Of a stretch of 64,000 nucleotides of DNA, positions 26,080 to 35,629 are shown piece after piece. The position numbers and the translations under genes are program-made. This DNA comes from Bog-473 sp963770645 (lineage in GTDB: Bacteria; Actinomycetota; Acidimicrobiia; Acidimicrobiales; RAAP-2). The notes beneath the pieces are model-generated. The model saw only the letters and a list, made by a program, of their open reading frames with translations, did not search any database and had not been told where the DNA came from. The stretch lies in NCBI GenBank assembly GCA_963770645.1, contig CAVYQL010000003.1:1302001-1366000 (forward strand), given 5' to 3'. How positions within the stretch are numbered: position 1 is the first letter of the stretch; each line of letters opens with the position of its first letter.

Positions 26080-27057
26080 ATGTTCGCCTACATCATTAGG
26101 CGTTTCCTGATCAGCATCGTCGTCCTCTTCTTCGCGACGATCCTGGTCTTCCTCCTCGTCGCCAGCGCGGGCAACCCCCTCGGCCTTCTCCTGTCCAACC
26201 CGCACATCTCCCATTCGACGATCGTCGCCCGCGAGAAGCTGCTCCACCTCAACGACCCGCTGTTCCAGCGCTACTGGATCTGGCTGAGCGGAGCCCTCCA
26301 CGGCGACCTGGGGACCACCATCAGCGGCCAGGACGTGGCGTCTGAGATGTGGTCCCACCTGTTCGTGACGCTGAGGATGGTCGTCATCGCCACCATCATC
26401 GCGATAGTGATCGCCATTACCCTCGGCGTCATCGGTGCGGTGCGTCAGAACAAATTTACCGACCACGCGATCACGGTCACCAACTTTGCGCTCCTGGCGA
26501 CGCCGGTCTTCGTCGTCGGGCTCGCCCTCAAGGAGTTCGTGGCCATCCCCATCAACCAGCACGTGGGGACGACCCTCTTCTACACCGACGGCGAGCAGAG
26601 CCCGACATTGAGCGGGTCCTTCATCAGCCGGCTGCCCGACTACGCCGAACACACGGTGCTCCCGGTGCTCACCCTCGTCCTCGTGTCGTACGCATCGTGG
26701 GCCATCTATCAGCGTTCGTCCATGATCGAGACACTCGACGCCGACCACGTCCGCCTGGCTCGGTCCAAGGGTCTGAGCCGGCGCCGGGTGCTCCTGCGCC
26801 ATGTCCTGCGCAACGCGCTGATCCCCGTGACGACGGTGATCGCGCTCGACTTCGCTGCCGTCCTCGGTGGTGCGATCCTGACTGAGATCGTCTTCGGCTG
26901 GCAGGGCCTCGGCCAGTGGTACGTCACCGGCGTCACCGACCTCGATGTCAACGTGATGCTGGCCTACCTGTTGATCACGGCTACGTTCGTGATCTTGTTC
27001 AACCTGATCGCCGACATCCTCTACGGCGTGCTCGATCCGAGGATCCGCTATGGCTGA
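26080..27057 (+). CDS. ABC transporter permease, DppB/OppB type
   Basis: This 325-residue inner-membrane subunit has six predicted helices and begins MFAYIIRRFLISIVVLFF, the typical N-terminal anchor of the family. The EAA loop that contacts the ATPases is visible as ADHVRLARSKGLSRRRVLLR. It forms the channel with the next permease, which it overlaps by 8 bp. Confidence 0.93.
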   Translation: MFAYIIRRFLISIVVLFFATILVFLLVASAGNPLGLLLSNPHISHSTIVAREKLLHLNDPLFQRYWIWLSGALHGDLGTTISGQDVASEMWSHLFVTLRMVVIATIIAIVIAITLGVIGAVRQNKFTDHAITVTNFALLATPVFVVGLALKEFVAIPINQHVGTTLFYTDGEQSPTLSGSFISRLPDYAEHTVLPVLTLVLVSYASWAIYQRSSMIETLDADHVRLARSKGLSRRRVLLRHVLRNALIPVTTVIALDFAAVLGGAILTEIVFGWQGLGQWYVTGVTDLDVNVMLAYLLITATFVILFNLIADILYGVLDPRIRYG

Positions 27058-28048
27058 TCGGGTCACCGAGGAGAACTTCGTCCAGACGCCCGGGGCCGTC
27101 GCCACGACCGAGGCGGGCATGCACACCTTGGCCGGGCCGAGTGTCGGGGTGGCCTTCGGCGGCCCGGATGCCTACGGCCTCCACGGCGAGACCAGGGGCC
27201 AGTTCCGCATCGTCCTCGGGCGCTTCTTCCACCAGCGCCTGGCCGTCGTCGGCCTCTGCGTGTTCGCGCTACTCGGGATCGCCTCGGTGATCGTCGGGCA
27301 TTTCTGGCAATACAGCTACACGACGATCACCAACAACCTCAACTATCCGCCGTCCTGGAATAACCCCTTCGGCACCAACTCGATTGGCAACGACATGTTC
27401 GCCCAGGTCATGGCCGGCGTGGAGAAGGACATCGAGATCGCCTTGACCGTGGCCCTCATCGCGATGCTCATCGGCGTGACGGTGGGCGCCATCGCTGGCT
27501 TCTACCGGGGCTGGGTCGACTCGCTCCTTATGCGTTTCGTCGACCTCGTGCTGGTGTTGCCGGTCCTGGCCGTCCTGATCCTGCTGTCGAGCAAGCTGGC
27601 CAAGCAGTCGAGCAACTGGGTCGGCCTGGCCCTGATCATCGGCCTGCTCTCGTGGACCTACGTTGCCCGACTGGTGCGCGCCGACTTCCTGTCGCTGCGG
27701 GAACGGGACTTCGTGGAGGCGTCCCGGGCGCTCGGCGCGACCAACCGTCGCATCATCGTCAAGCACATGCTGCCCAACGCCATCGGGCCCATCATCGTGA
27801 ACGCGACGTTGACCGTTGCGCTGAGCATCATCTTGGAGTCGACCCTGTCGTTCCTCGGCCTCGGCGTCCAACCACCCGCCGTGTCGCTCGGGCTCCTCGT
27901 GGACCAGGGGCAGGACTCGGCGACCACCGAATGGTGGCTCTTCGTGTTCCCGGTGGTCTTCCTGGTCATCCTCATCTTGTCGATCTTCCTCATCGGCGAC
28001 GGCCTGCGCGAGGCGTTCGATCCCAAGAAGAGCCGGGTGAGGGCGTAA
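27050..28048 (+). CDS. ABC transporter permease, DppC/OppC type
   Basis: The second channel subunit has 332 residues. After a polar N-terminal region of about 60 residues comes the first helix (LAVVGLCVFALLGIASVIVG). The EAA loop reads RDFVEASRALGATNRRIIVK and is followed by HMLPNAIGPIIVNATLTVAL. It overlaps the upstream permease, and its stop is directly followed by the first ATPase start, so the operon is tightly coupled. Confidence 0.93.
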   Translation: MADRVTEENFVQTPGAVATTEAGMHTLAGPSVGVAFGGPDAYGLHGETRGQFRIVLGRFFHQRLAVVGLCVFALLGIASVIVGHFWQYSYTTITNNLNYPPSWNNPFGTNSIGNDMFAQVMAGVEKDIEIALTVALIAMLIGVTVGAIAGFYRGWVDSLLMRFVDLVLVLPVLAVLILLSSKLAKQSSNWVGLALIIGLLSWTYVARLVRADFLSLRERDFVEASRALGATNRRIIVKHMLPNAIGPIIVNATLTVALSIILESTLSFLGLGVQPPAVSLGLLVDQGQDSATTEWWLFVFPVVFLVILILSIFLIGDGLREAFDPKKSRVRA

Positions 28049-29095
28049 GTGCCTGACCCCGCCCTGCAGATCGACCAGCTCGAGGTCGATTTCCGGACCA
28101 AGGACGGCGTCGTGCACGCGGTGCGCGGGATCGACTTCGCCCTGGCCCGCGGCGAAGTGCTGGGCATCGTCGGAGAGTCGGGCTCGGGCAAGTCCGTTAC
28201 CGCGCTGGCGACGATGGGCCTGCTCCCGCGGAGCGCGGAGGTGCGCGGCTCCATCCGCTTCCAAGGGCGCGAGCTACTCGGTCTCAATGAGAAGCAACTG
28301 ACCGGGGTGCGCGGCACGGGGATCGCCATGATCTTCCAGGACCCGATGACGTCGCTCAACCCCGTCTACACGATCGGCTGGCAGATCGTCGAGGCGATCC
28401 GGGCCCACCAGGATCTCTCCAAGGAGGCCGCGCAGGCCCGTGCCGTCGAACTGCTGGCCACGGTGGGCATCCCCAACCCGCGCGAACGCATCAACAACTA
28501 CCCGCACGAGTTTTCGGGGGGCATGCGCCAGCGGGCGGTCATCGCCATCGGGATGGCGAACGATCCTGAAGTGATCCTGGCCGACGAGCCCACGACAGCC
28601 CTCGACGTGACCGTACAGGCGCAGGTCCTCGAGTCTCTCAAGACCGCCTTGAGCGAGACCGGCGCCGCGCTCCTTCTCATCACACACGACCTCGGCGTGA
28701 TCGCCGGTCTGGCCGACCGGGTGCTGGTGATGTACGCGGGCCGCGCGGTCGAAGTGGGGACGGCCGAGGACGTCTTCTACCGTCCGTCCATGCCCTACAC
28801 GCTGGGCCTGCTCGGCTCGCTCCCGCGCCTTGACAGCGACGGCACCGAGCGGCTGCGGCAGATCCCCGGCGCACCACCCTCCATGTTGGGAGACCGCACC
28901 GGATGTCCCTTCGCCCCACGGTGCCCCCTGGCCACCGACCTGTGCCGCACGACCGAGCCTGACCTGACGGTCGTGCCGTCGGTCACCTCTGCGGAGGGTG
29001 AGCACCGCGCCGCGTGCCACTACGCGGAGGAGGTCGGACGCGGGGACCACGGCCGGGTGTTCTCCGACGGCGTCATCGACAACGTGATCGCATGA
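28049..29095 (+). CDS. ABC transporter ATP-binding protein, DppD/OppD type
   Basis: This ATPase energises the peptide importer. The Walker A motif GESGSGKSVT is at about residue 40, the Q-loop MIFQDPMTSLNPVYT follows, the signature FSGGMRQRAVIAIGMA is near 155, and Walker B VILADEPTTALDVT follows. The C-terminal oligopeptide domain contains cysteines (CPFAPRCPLATDLC) that in relatives can bind an Fe-S cluster. The start is GTG 28049 right after the previous stop. The stop overlaps the next start as ATGA. Confidence 0.95.
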   Translation: MPDPALQIDQLEVDFRTKDGVVHAVRGIDFALARGEVLGIVGESGSGKSVTALATMGLLPRSAEVRGSIRFQGRELLGLNEKQLTGVRGTGIAMIFQDPMTSLNPVYTIGWQIVEAIRAHQDLSKEAAQARAVELLATVGIPNPRERINNYPHEFSGGMRQRAVIAIGMANDPEVILADEPTTALDVTVQAQVLESLKTALSETGAALLLITHDLGVIAGLADRVLVMYAGRAVEVGTAEDVFYRPSMPYTLGLLGSLPRLDSDGTERLRQIPGAPPSMLGDRTGCPFAPRCPLATDLCRTTEPDLTVVPSVTSAEGEHRAACHYAEEVGRGDHGRVFSDGVIDNVIA

Positions 29096-30126
29096 CCGTC
29101 TCTGAGATCGGCGCGACGCCACCCGCCGCCGACACCGCTCCCGCCCTCCTCGAGGTCACGGAGCTCGTCAAGCACTTCCCACTGCGGGGGGGAAGCTTCG
29201 TCCGGCGTCAGGTCGGGGTCGTGCACGCCGTGAGCAACGTGTCCTTCTCCATCGCCCCGGGTGAGACGCTCGGGCTCGTGGGCGAGTCCGGCTGCGGGAA
29301 GTCGACGACAGGGCGCGCGGTGCTGCAGCTGATTCAGCCGACGTCGGGGTCGGTGAAGTTCGAGGGGATAGAGCTGACCGAGCTCGGCACGGGCGACATG
29401 CGCCGGATGCGTCGCGACATCCAGGTCGTCTTCCAGGATCCTTTCGCCTCGCTGGACCCCAGAGTACCGGTGGGCCAGGCAATCGCCGAGCCGATGCAGA
29501 TTCATGGCATCGGGGATCGCGAGGCCCAGCGCCACCGGGTCGCGGAGATGCTGGCGTTGGTCGGGCTCGAGCCGTACCACGCGAACCGTTATCCCAACGA
29601 GTTCTCCGGTGGCCAGCGCCAGCGCATCGGCATCGCCCGGGCCCTCATCCTCCAACCGAAGCTGCTCGTCCTCGACGAACCTGTCTCCGCGCTCGACGTG
29701 TCGATTCAGGCGGGCGTGGTGAACCTGCTCGAGGACCTGCAGAACGAGCTCGGCGTCGCCTTCTTGTTCATCGCGCACGACCTGTCCGTCGTGCGCCACA
29801 TCTCGGACCGGGTGGCCGTCATGTACCTCGGCAAGATCGTCGAGATCGGTGACCGCAAGAACGTCTACGAGCGTCCTGCACACCCCTACACCCAGGCGCT
29901 CCTCTCGGCCGTCCCCATCCCCGACCCCAGGGCCGAGCGGGAACGCAAGCACATCGTCTTGGAGGGCGACGTGCCGAGCCCCCAGTCACCGCCCTCCGGC
30001 TGCCGCTTCCGCACCCGTTGCTGGAAAGCCCAGGCGATCTGCGCCGCCGAAGAGCCTGCCTTGATCGACCGAGGCCAGGGGCATCCCGTCGCCTGCCATT
30101 TCGCCGAAGTCACCGCCGTCGTCTGA
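29092..30126 (+). CDS. ABC transporter ATP-binding protein, DppF/OppF type
   Basis: This is the second ATPase of the importer, 344 residues. Walker A GESGCGKSTTG is at about residue 63, the Q-loop VVFQDPFASLDPR follows, the signature FSGGQRQRIGIARAL is near 170 and Walker B LLVLDEPVSALDV follows. The C-terminal domain has the cysteine pattern CRFRTRCWKAQAICA. ATG 29092 is chosen because it overlaps the preceding stop and matches family length. Its last 141 bp overlap the 3' end of convergent rnhB. Confidence 0.95.
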   Translation: MTVSEIGATPPAADTAPALLEVTELVKHFPLRGGSFVRRQVGVVHAVSNVSFSIAPGETLGLVGESGCGKSTTGRAVLQLIQPTSGSVKFEGIELTELGTGDMRRMRRDIQVVFQDPFASLDPRVPVGQAIAEPMQIHGIGDREAQRHRVAEMLALVGLEPYHANRYPNEFSGGQRQRIGIARALILQPKLLVLDEPVSALDVSIQAGVVNLLEDLQNELGVAFLFIAHDLSVVRHISDRVAVMYLGKIVEIGDRKNVYERPAHPYTQALLSAVPIPDPRAERERKHIVLEGDVPSPQSPPSGCRFRTRCWKAQAICAAEEPALIDRGQGHPVACHFAEVTAVV

Positions 30127-30807
30127 CGACGTCGCGCAGCGGCGGCGGCGCGGGTCGCCACACCACGGCAGGTTCCCCACGAAGGCCCAGGTGCGCCTGT
30201 GGATGGCCGAGGGCCCGTACCCACGGAGCGCGGTCTTGTGCACCGGCGAGGGATATCCCTTGTTCCGCTCGAAGGCATAGGCCGGATAGTGGTCGGCTTG
30301 CTCTCGCATGAGCCGGTCACGCACCACCTTGGCCAGCACCGACGCCGCCGCCACCGACGCGCATTTGGCGTCGCCGTCGACGATGGGGCGGACTTCAGCC
30401 GGATAGGGATCCTGGGGGTGGCGGAGCAGATCGACCGGACCGTCGACGAGGAGCGCATCGGGTTGGGTGCCCAGCTGCGCGAGCGCACGACGGGCGGCCA
30501 CACGCAGTGCCTCGGTCATGCCCCATTCGTCGCACTCCGCGGGGCTGGAATGACCGATGCCCCAGGCTTGGCACCACGCGCCGACCGCATCGAAGATGTC
30601 CTCTCGACGCGCCTCGCTCAGCATCTTGGAGTCACGCAACCACGCCGGCATGGACCGCATCTGGACCCGTGGCCGCACCACGGCGACGCCGACGGTGAGC
30701 GGACCGGCCCACGCGCCACGGCCGACCTCGTCCAGCCCGGCGACGACGTCGAATCCCTGCGAGCGCAGTCGTCGTTCGTACCTGAGGTCCGGGGAGCAGA
30801 CCGTCAC
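29986..30807 (-). CDS. rnhB: Ribonuclease HII
   Basis: RNase HII removes ribonucleotides and RNA primers from RNA-DNA hybrids. The acidic DEDD residues are visible in VAGLDEVGRGAWAGPL, LLVDGP and the VRPIVDGDAKCASVAAASVLAK region. The 273-residue product is longer than the usual 200-230. Residues after about 225 (after FVGNLPWCG) are low in family character and are read antisense to the dppF-type gene, so the tail may be a recent extension through a lost stop. The start GTG 30807 diverges from the small gene at 30844. Confidence 0.92.
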   Translation of the reverse strand: MTVCSPDLRYERRLRSQGFDVVAGLDEVGRGAWAGPLTVGVAVVRPRVQMRSMPAWLRDSKMLSEARREDIFDAVGAWCQAWGIGHSSPAECDEWGMTEALRVAARRALAQLGTQPDALLVDGPVDLLRHPQDPYPAEVRPIVDGDAKCASVAAASVLAKVVRDRLMREQADHYPAYAFERNKGYPSPVHKTALRGYGPSAIHRRTWAFVGNLPWCGDPRRRRCATSSDDGGDFGEMAGDGMPLASVDQGRLFGGADRLGFPATGAEAAAGGR

Positions 30808-30843
30808 CGGTGCTCACACGGGCGCGCCTCGTACCATGGGGGT

Positions 30844-31092
30844 GTGAGCGCACAAGAGGGGGACGAGGCGGACGCATCTGACTCGAGCGGGCGAGTCCCG
30901 CTCGCCCCGGGGACCATGGTCGATGTGCGCAACCGGTACCAAGGCACGTGGGTGCGCGGGTTCGAGATCGCCGAGGTCACTCCCGATGGCTACCGGATCC
31001 GCCGGATGTCCGACGGCAGCACGCTCGGCGAGATGTTCTCACGCGACGACGTCCGCCGGGAGCGACGTCGGCAGGGCTTCTGGTGGCATTGA
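30844..31092 (+). CDS. Small conserved-looking hypothetical protein, 82 aa
   Basis: The C-terminal 55 residues (PGTMVDVRNRYQGTWVRGFE then RIRRMSDGSTLGEMFSRDDV) look like a compact SH3-like or Tudor-like beta barrel: a basic, aromatic-rich strand pattern that ends in RRQGFWWH. I believe similar short proteins exist in related actinobacteria, but no function is known to me. GTG 30844 has GGGGGT just upstream. It ends seven bases from the convergent GYD gene. Confidence 0.65.
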   Translation: MSAQEGDEADASDSSGRVPLAPGTMVDVRNRYQGTWVRGFEIAEVTPDGYRIRRMSDGSTLGEMFSRDDVRRERRRQGFWWH

Positions 31093-31099
31093 GGTCACG

Positions 31100-31396
31100 T
31101 CACTGCCCTGACTTGAGCACGCTGTCGATGTAGTCGTCGATCGGGATCGCACTCAAGGTCAACGTCTTGAGCGTCCCGCGCGAGCCGAGCACCAGCGCCA
31201 CGCGCGCCATGATCGTCTCGTCCGGGGCGTCGATCACGGTGCAGAAGTCGTACTGGCCCAGCAACGCCCACTGCGCCACGATGTGCACCCCCATGGCCTC
31301 GACCTCGGCGTTCACGGCCTTGAGGCGATCTGGGTTCTCCGTCAGCGTCACCGCCCCGTCGGGCCCCACCGTTGAGAGCATCAAGAAGGTGGCCAT
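31100..31396 (-). CDS. GYD-domain protein
   Basis: This 98-residue protein belongs to the GYD/ferredoxin-like fold family of unknown function. The signature is the GQYDFCTVIDAPDETIMARV segment, preceded by GVHIVAQWALL. ATG 31396 gives the complete domain with nothing extra. It lies downstream of the acyl-CoA synthetase on the same strand and may share its transcript. Confidence 0.85.
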   Translation of the reverse strand: MATFLMLSTVGPDGAVTLTENPDRLKAVNAEVEAMGVHIVAQWALLGQYDFCTVIDAPDETIMARVALVLGSRGTLKTLTLSAIPIDDYIDSVLKSGQ

Positions 31397-31463
31397 GGGC
31401 TCACGCTAGCTCAGGCATCAGGCTGCGCTCCGGGGTCTCCGGTCCTGTCGAGGTGTGCGCCAA

Positions 31464-32939
31464 TCAGAGGAGCTCCTTGCGCAGGACCTTCCCCATTGCA
31501 TTGCGCGGCAGTGCGTCGACGAACCGGACCTCTCGCGGGCATTTGAAGGGTGCCAACTGCGCCGCGGCAGCGTCGCGAAGCGACTGCGGGTCCAGGCCCG
31601 GATCGCCGACCACGAAGGCCACCACGGTCTCGCCCCACTCCGCCGACGGCAATCCGACGACTGCCACGTCCGCGACGCCGGGGTGGCGGGCCAGGATTGC
31701 CTCGACCTCCGCGGGGTAGACGTTGTGACCTCCGGTGATGATGAGGTCGGTGCGCCGGCCCCTGATGCTGACGTACCCGTCCTCCGCCACCGAGACGAGG
31801 TCGCCCGTCGCGAACCAGCCGTCGGGCGAAAGGGGCCCGGGCCCCTGTCCCCAGTACCCGCGGCACAGCATCGGGCCACGAACGAGTAACTCCCCCACGC
31901 CGTGCTCGTCGGGGTCCTCGATCGCAGCGTCGACACCGGGCAAGGGGACGCCGACCGAGCCCGGACGCCGTTCGCCGTGCAGCGGGTTGGACAGCGTGAG
32001 CAGCGTCTCGGTCATGCCGTAGCGCTCCAAGACGGGTACTCCGGCGGCGGCAAGCTCGCGCCACAGGTCGGCGGCGAGCGGGGCGGACCCCGAGACGCAC
32101 AGGCGGAGGCTCCCCAGGGCACCCACGTCGGGAGCAACCGCGAGCCGGTGGTACATCGTCGGCACTCCGAAGAACATGGTGTTCGACGGCGCCGCGGCGA
32201 GGATGGCTCCCTCGTCGAAACGGTCGAAGACAGTGACCGACGCGCCGGCTGCCAGGGATCCGAAGAGCCCCGCGCACAACCCGTGCACGTGGAAGAGCGG
32301 CAGGCTGAGGATCAGCCGGTCCTCTGGGCCCCAGGCCCAGGCAGTACGTAGTGCCTCGACTCCGGCCAGGAGCGACCCGTGTGTGTGGACCGCACCCTTG
32401 GGCGAGCCGGTCGTGCCCGAGGTGTAGACGATGAGCGCGTCGTCGTGCGGGCCACGCTCGGGAAGTTCTCCCGGCTCGCCACTCTCCGCCAGCGCCACGA
32501 GCTCGTCGATCGGCAAGACGGTGCCGATCCCTTCGAAGCGCTGTCCGTGCTCCCCGTCGGTGACGGCCAGGACCGGGCCCGCGTCGCGCACGACGTGCGC
32601 CACCTCGGCGTCGGTCGCCGCGATGTTCAGCGGGACGACGACGCCGCCAGCGCGCAACGCGCCCAGGAGCGCCGGCACGGTCGCCAGCGACGCACGCCCG
32701 TGCCAGACGACCCGGTCCCCCGGGCGCACACCGTGGTGCGCCAGCGTGGTCGCCATCTGTGCCGTGCGCCGGTCGAGCTCGGCGCCCAGGACGGCCCGAT
32801 CGGCACGCCACCCGTCGACCAGCACCGGCAGATCGGGCCGGTCCCGCCAGTGCCGTACCCAGACCTCGAGCAGCGTCGGGCCCTCGGTGCGGCGGCGTCC
32901 CTCGTCGGGCCAGCGCCCGCGGGCGATGGTCGCCTTCAC
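31464..32939 (-). CDS. Acyl-CoA synthetase (AMP-forming)
   Basis: This ANL-superfamily enzyme activates a carboxylic acid to its CoA thioester through an acyl-AMP. The P-loop-like motif is LIVYTSGTTGSPKGAVHTHG, the A5 motif is ERYGMTETLLTLSNPL, A7 is GWFATGDLVSVAEDGYVSI, and the catalytic C-terminal lysine is in NAMGKVLRKELL. At 491 residues it is in the range of medium-chain or malonyl-CoA synthetase-like enzymes; the specific acid is not evident. The start is GTG 32939, 32 bp from the divergent GH38 gene. Confidence 0.92.
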   Translation of the reverse strand: MKATIARGRWPDEGRRRTEGPTLLEVWVRHWRDRPDLPVLVDGWRADRAVLGAELDRRTAQMATTLAHHGVRPGDRVVWHGRASLATVPALLGALRAGGVVVPLNIAATDAEVAHVVRDAGPVLAVTDGEHGQRFEGIGTVLPIDELVALAESGEPGELPERGPHDDALIVYTSGTTGSPKGAVHTHGSLLAGVEALRTAWAWGPEDRLILSLPLFHVHGLCAGLFGSLAAGASVTVFDRFDEGAILAAAPSNTMFFGVPTMYHRLAVAPDVGALGSLRLCVSGSAPLAADLWRELAAAGVPVLERYGMTETLLTLSNPLHGERRPGSVGVPLPGVDAAIEDPDEHGVGELLVRGPMLCRGYWGQGPGPLSPDGWFATGDLVSVAEDGYVSIRGRRTDLIITGGHNVYPAEVEAILARHPGVADVAVVGLPSAEWGETVVAFVVGDPGLDPQSLRDAAAAQLAPFKCPREVRFVDALPRNAMGKVLRKELL

Positions 32940-32971
32940 CGTGGTCGACGGCAGGTCATAGTCTGGCGGTC

Positions 32972-35629
32972 ATGACCGCTCGTCGGATTGACATCGTTCC
33001 GCACACGCACTGGGACCGCGAATGGTACAAGTCCTACCAGGACTTTCGCCTGGCCCTGGTGGAATTGATCGACACCTTGATCCCGCTCCTCGAGCGCGAC
33101 GCCAGCTATCCGCACTTCATGCTCGACGGCCAGATGGCCGTGGTCGACGACTACCTCGAGGTACGGCCCGAAGCCGAGGGGCGTCTCCGTGCCCTGGCGG
33201 CCGCGGGCAGGGTGAGCATGGGCCCTTGGTACATCCTCATGGACGAATTTCTCGCCTCCGGCGAGACCATCGTGCGCGATCTCCAAATGGGCCTGGCCCG
33301 CGGCGCGGCCTTCGGAGGCGTGATGGACGTCGGCTACCTGCCCGACATGTTCGGCCACATCGCGCAGATGCCCCAAATCCTCCGTCTGGCCGGTTTCCGC
33401 GACGCCGTGGTGTGGCGCGGGGTGCCGTCGCAGGTGACCAAGAACGCGTTCGTGTGGGTTGCCCCGGACGGCTCGTCGGTGCGCGCCGAGTACCTGCCCG
33501 TCGGATACGGGAACGGTGCCGCGCTCCCCGACGACGCCAAGGCGCTCATCAGGCGGACCCGCGACAACGTCGAGGAGATCGAGGAGTTCCTGACCGGAGA
33601 CCTGCTCTGCATGAACGGGTCCGACCACTTGATGCCCCAGCCATGGCTCGGACGCGTGGTCGCCGAGGCCAACGACCTGCAAGAGGAGTACGTCTTCGAG
33701 GTGACGTCGCTCGAGCACTACCTGGCCTGTACGTCCAGCGACGGCTTGACGACAGTGGAGGGCGAACTGCGCTCGGGCAGCCGCGCCAACATGTTGATGG
33801 GCGTCACGTCCAACCGGGTCGACGTCAAGCGCCGGGGGGCGGTCGCCGAGCGGGAGCTCGAGCGGCGCGCCGAACCCCTGAGCGCCCTCTTCCAGCCGCC
33901 CGCGTCCTACCCGGACCGGCTCCTCGAGCTGGCCTGGCGTGAGATGGTGCGCAACTCCGCGCACGACTCCATCTGTGCCTGCTCGGTCGACGATGTCGTC
34001 GACGCCGTCCTGCACCGATATGCCGAGGCGCGCGACATCGCGTCCGGCCTAGCCGACCGGGCGGTCAAGACCTTCGCCCGCTCCCTGGCGCAACCGGGTC
34101 CCTACGTGCTGAACGCGTCACAGCGCGCCCGCGCGGGCGTCGTGGAGCTGGTGGTCCCGGCCGACGGGCCGCCGCCGGCAAACGTGCAGGTGCTCTCGGA
34201 GCGCAGCGGGATGCCCGGCTCCATGGTGCTCGACGCCGACACGGTCCGCACCGTGCTGGGCATGATGCAGGGCCCGAGGATCAGCGACGACGCCTGGATC
34301 CACGACGTCCGCATCGAGGACACGGACGAGGGCATCGACATCACGATCGCGGTCGGCACCGAGGAGAAGCCCGACGTGCCCATCGCAGAGGCCAAGCAGG
34401 ACGTCTACACGCGCCTCGGGGCCCGGCCCGACATGGTCATCCGGGTCGGCATGGAACAGCCCTCGACGAGGAAGATCGTCGCTCGCACGACTGAGGTGCC
34501 CGGATACGGGTGGCAAGCCTTCGAGCCGGCTCCCCTCGAGCACCAGGTGGAGACCACCGAGACCGAGCACGCCGTCGTCCTTGCCAACGGGCTGGTCCGG
34601 GTAGAGATCGACACGGCGAGCGGCACCTTCGCGCTCAACGGCGTCGCGGGGTATGGGCGGCTCGTCGACGGCGGCGACCTGGGGGACTCCTACAACTACT
34701 CCCCACCCCGGCAGGACTCCTTCGTCGAGGAGCCCGAGTCGGTCACGGTGCACGTCGACGAGCACGGACCCGTGCGCGCACGAGCCCGCATCACCGCCAC
34801 CTACGTGTGGCCCGATCACGTCGACGGTTCCTCGCAGGCGAGAGTGGGCGAGCACCACGTCGCCGTTGACACCGACGTGGAGGTGCGGGCGGACGACGCC
34901 GTCGTCCGGGTGACGACCAGCTTTGTGAACCCGAGCGGCGACCACCGGCTGCGCGTTCACCTCCCCCTGCCCGAGCCGGCGAACCACTCACATGCCGAAA
35001 GCGCCTTCACCGTCGTGACCCGTGGCCTGACCGCAGAGGGCCGCCCCGACGAGTTCGGCCTTCCCACCGCTCCCGCCAACCGGTTCGTGACTGCGGGACG
35101 GCTCACGGTCGCCCACGAGGGCGTCTGCGAGTACGAGCTCATCGACATCGAGGGCGATGCGGCCAAGACGATCGCCCTGACGGTTCTGCGCTCCACCGGC
35201 ATGTTGTCACGGCTCGGGATGGCCTACCGTCCCTTCCCGGCCGGTCCCGTCACGGCGGTCGAGGGCCTGCAGATGCGCGGGAAGCGCGTGACGCTGCGCT
35301 GCGCGCTCGAAGTCGATTGCGCGGACCCGTACCGCCTCGCCGACGACGTGCTGCTGCCGCTCGAACCGGTCTTGACCCTCGGCGGAGGCAGCCGCGCCGC
35401 GTCAGGCAGCGAGTTGGCGGTCCACGGCGCCGAGGTCAGCGCACTCCACCGCGTCGCCGGCGTGCTCGAGCTCCGGGTCTTCAACCCCCGGGCAGAGGCC
35501 ACCGTCGTCTCGATCCCTGGACGTTCGGGATGGCTGGTCGACCTGCGCGGCTACCCGCAGGAGGCCTTCGAGGGGTCCTTCGAGCTACGACCCTTCGGGA
35601 TCGCCACCGCCCGGCTGCGCGGCGACTGA
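32972..35629 (+). CDS. Glycoside hydrolase family 38 alpha-mannosidase
   Basis: The protein cleaves alpha-mannosides by a retaining mechanism. The metal-binding motif HTHWDREW lies at residues 11-18 and the nucleophile Asp at about 125 in GYLPDMFGH. The helical middle domain (LAWREMVRNSAHDSICACSV holds the second zinc His-Asp) and the large beta-sandwich C-terminal domain follow. 885 residues is the usual length. There is no signal peptide, so it acts in the cytoplasm on mannosides or glycerate/mannose derivatives. ATG 32972 starts directly before the catalytic domain. The 3' end overlaps the convergent cyclase by 45 bp. Confidence 0.93.
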   Translation: MTARRIDIVPHTHWDREWYKSYQDFRLALVELIDTLIPLLERDASYPHFMLDGQMAVVDDYLEVRPEAEGRLRALAAAGRVSMGPWYILMDEFLASGETIVRDLQMGLARGAAFGGVMDVGYLPDMFGHIAQMPQILRLAGFRDAVVWRGVPSQVTKNAFVWVAPDGSSVRAEYLPVGYGNGAALPDDAKALIRRTRDNVEEIEEFLTGDLLCMNGSDHLMPQPWLGRVVAEANDLQEEYVFEVTSLEHYLACTSSDGLTTVEGELRSGSRANMLMGVTSNRVDVKRRGAVAERELERRAEPLSALFQPPASYPDRLLELAWREMVRNSAHDSICACSVDDVVDAVLHRYAEARDIASGLADRAVKTFARSLAQPGPYVLNASQRARAGVVELVVPADGPPPANVQVLSERSGMPGSMVLDADTVRTVLGMMQGPRISDDAWIHDVRIEDTDEGIDITIAVGTEEKPDVPIAEAKQDVYTRLGARPDMVIRVGMEQPSTRKIVARTTEVPGYGWQAFEPAPLEHQVETTETEHAVVLANGLVRVEIDTASGTFALNGVAGYGRLVDGGDLGDSYNYSPPRQDSFVEEPESVTVHVDEHGPVRARARITATYVWPDHVDGSSQARVGEHHVAVDTDVEVRADDAVVRVTTSFVNPSGDHRLRVHLPLPEPANHSHAESAFTVVTRGLTAEGRPDEFGLPTAPANRFVTAGRLTVAHEGVCEYELIDIEGDAAKTIALTVLRSTGMLSRLGMAYRPFPAGPVTAVEGLQMRGKRVTLRCALEVDCADPYRLADDVLLPLEPVLTLGGGSRAASGSELAVHGAEVSALHRVAGVLELRVFNPRAEATVVSIPGRSGWLVDLRGYPQEAFEGSFELRPFGIATARLRGD

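Noticed and set aside
24262..27126. Open frame of over 900 codons opposite the binding protein and permease
   Set aside because: It runs antisense through two well-supported genes and shows no recognisable domain.
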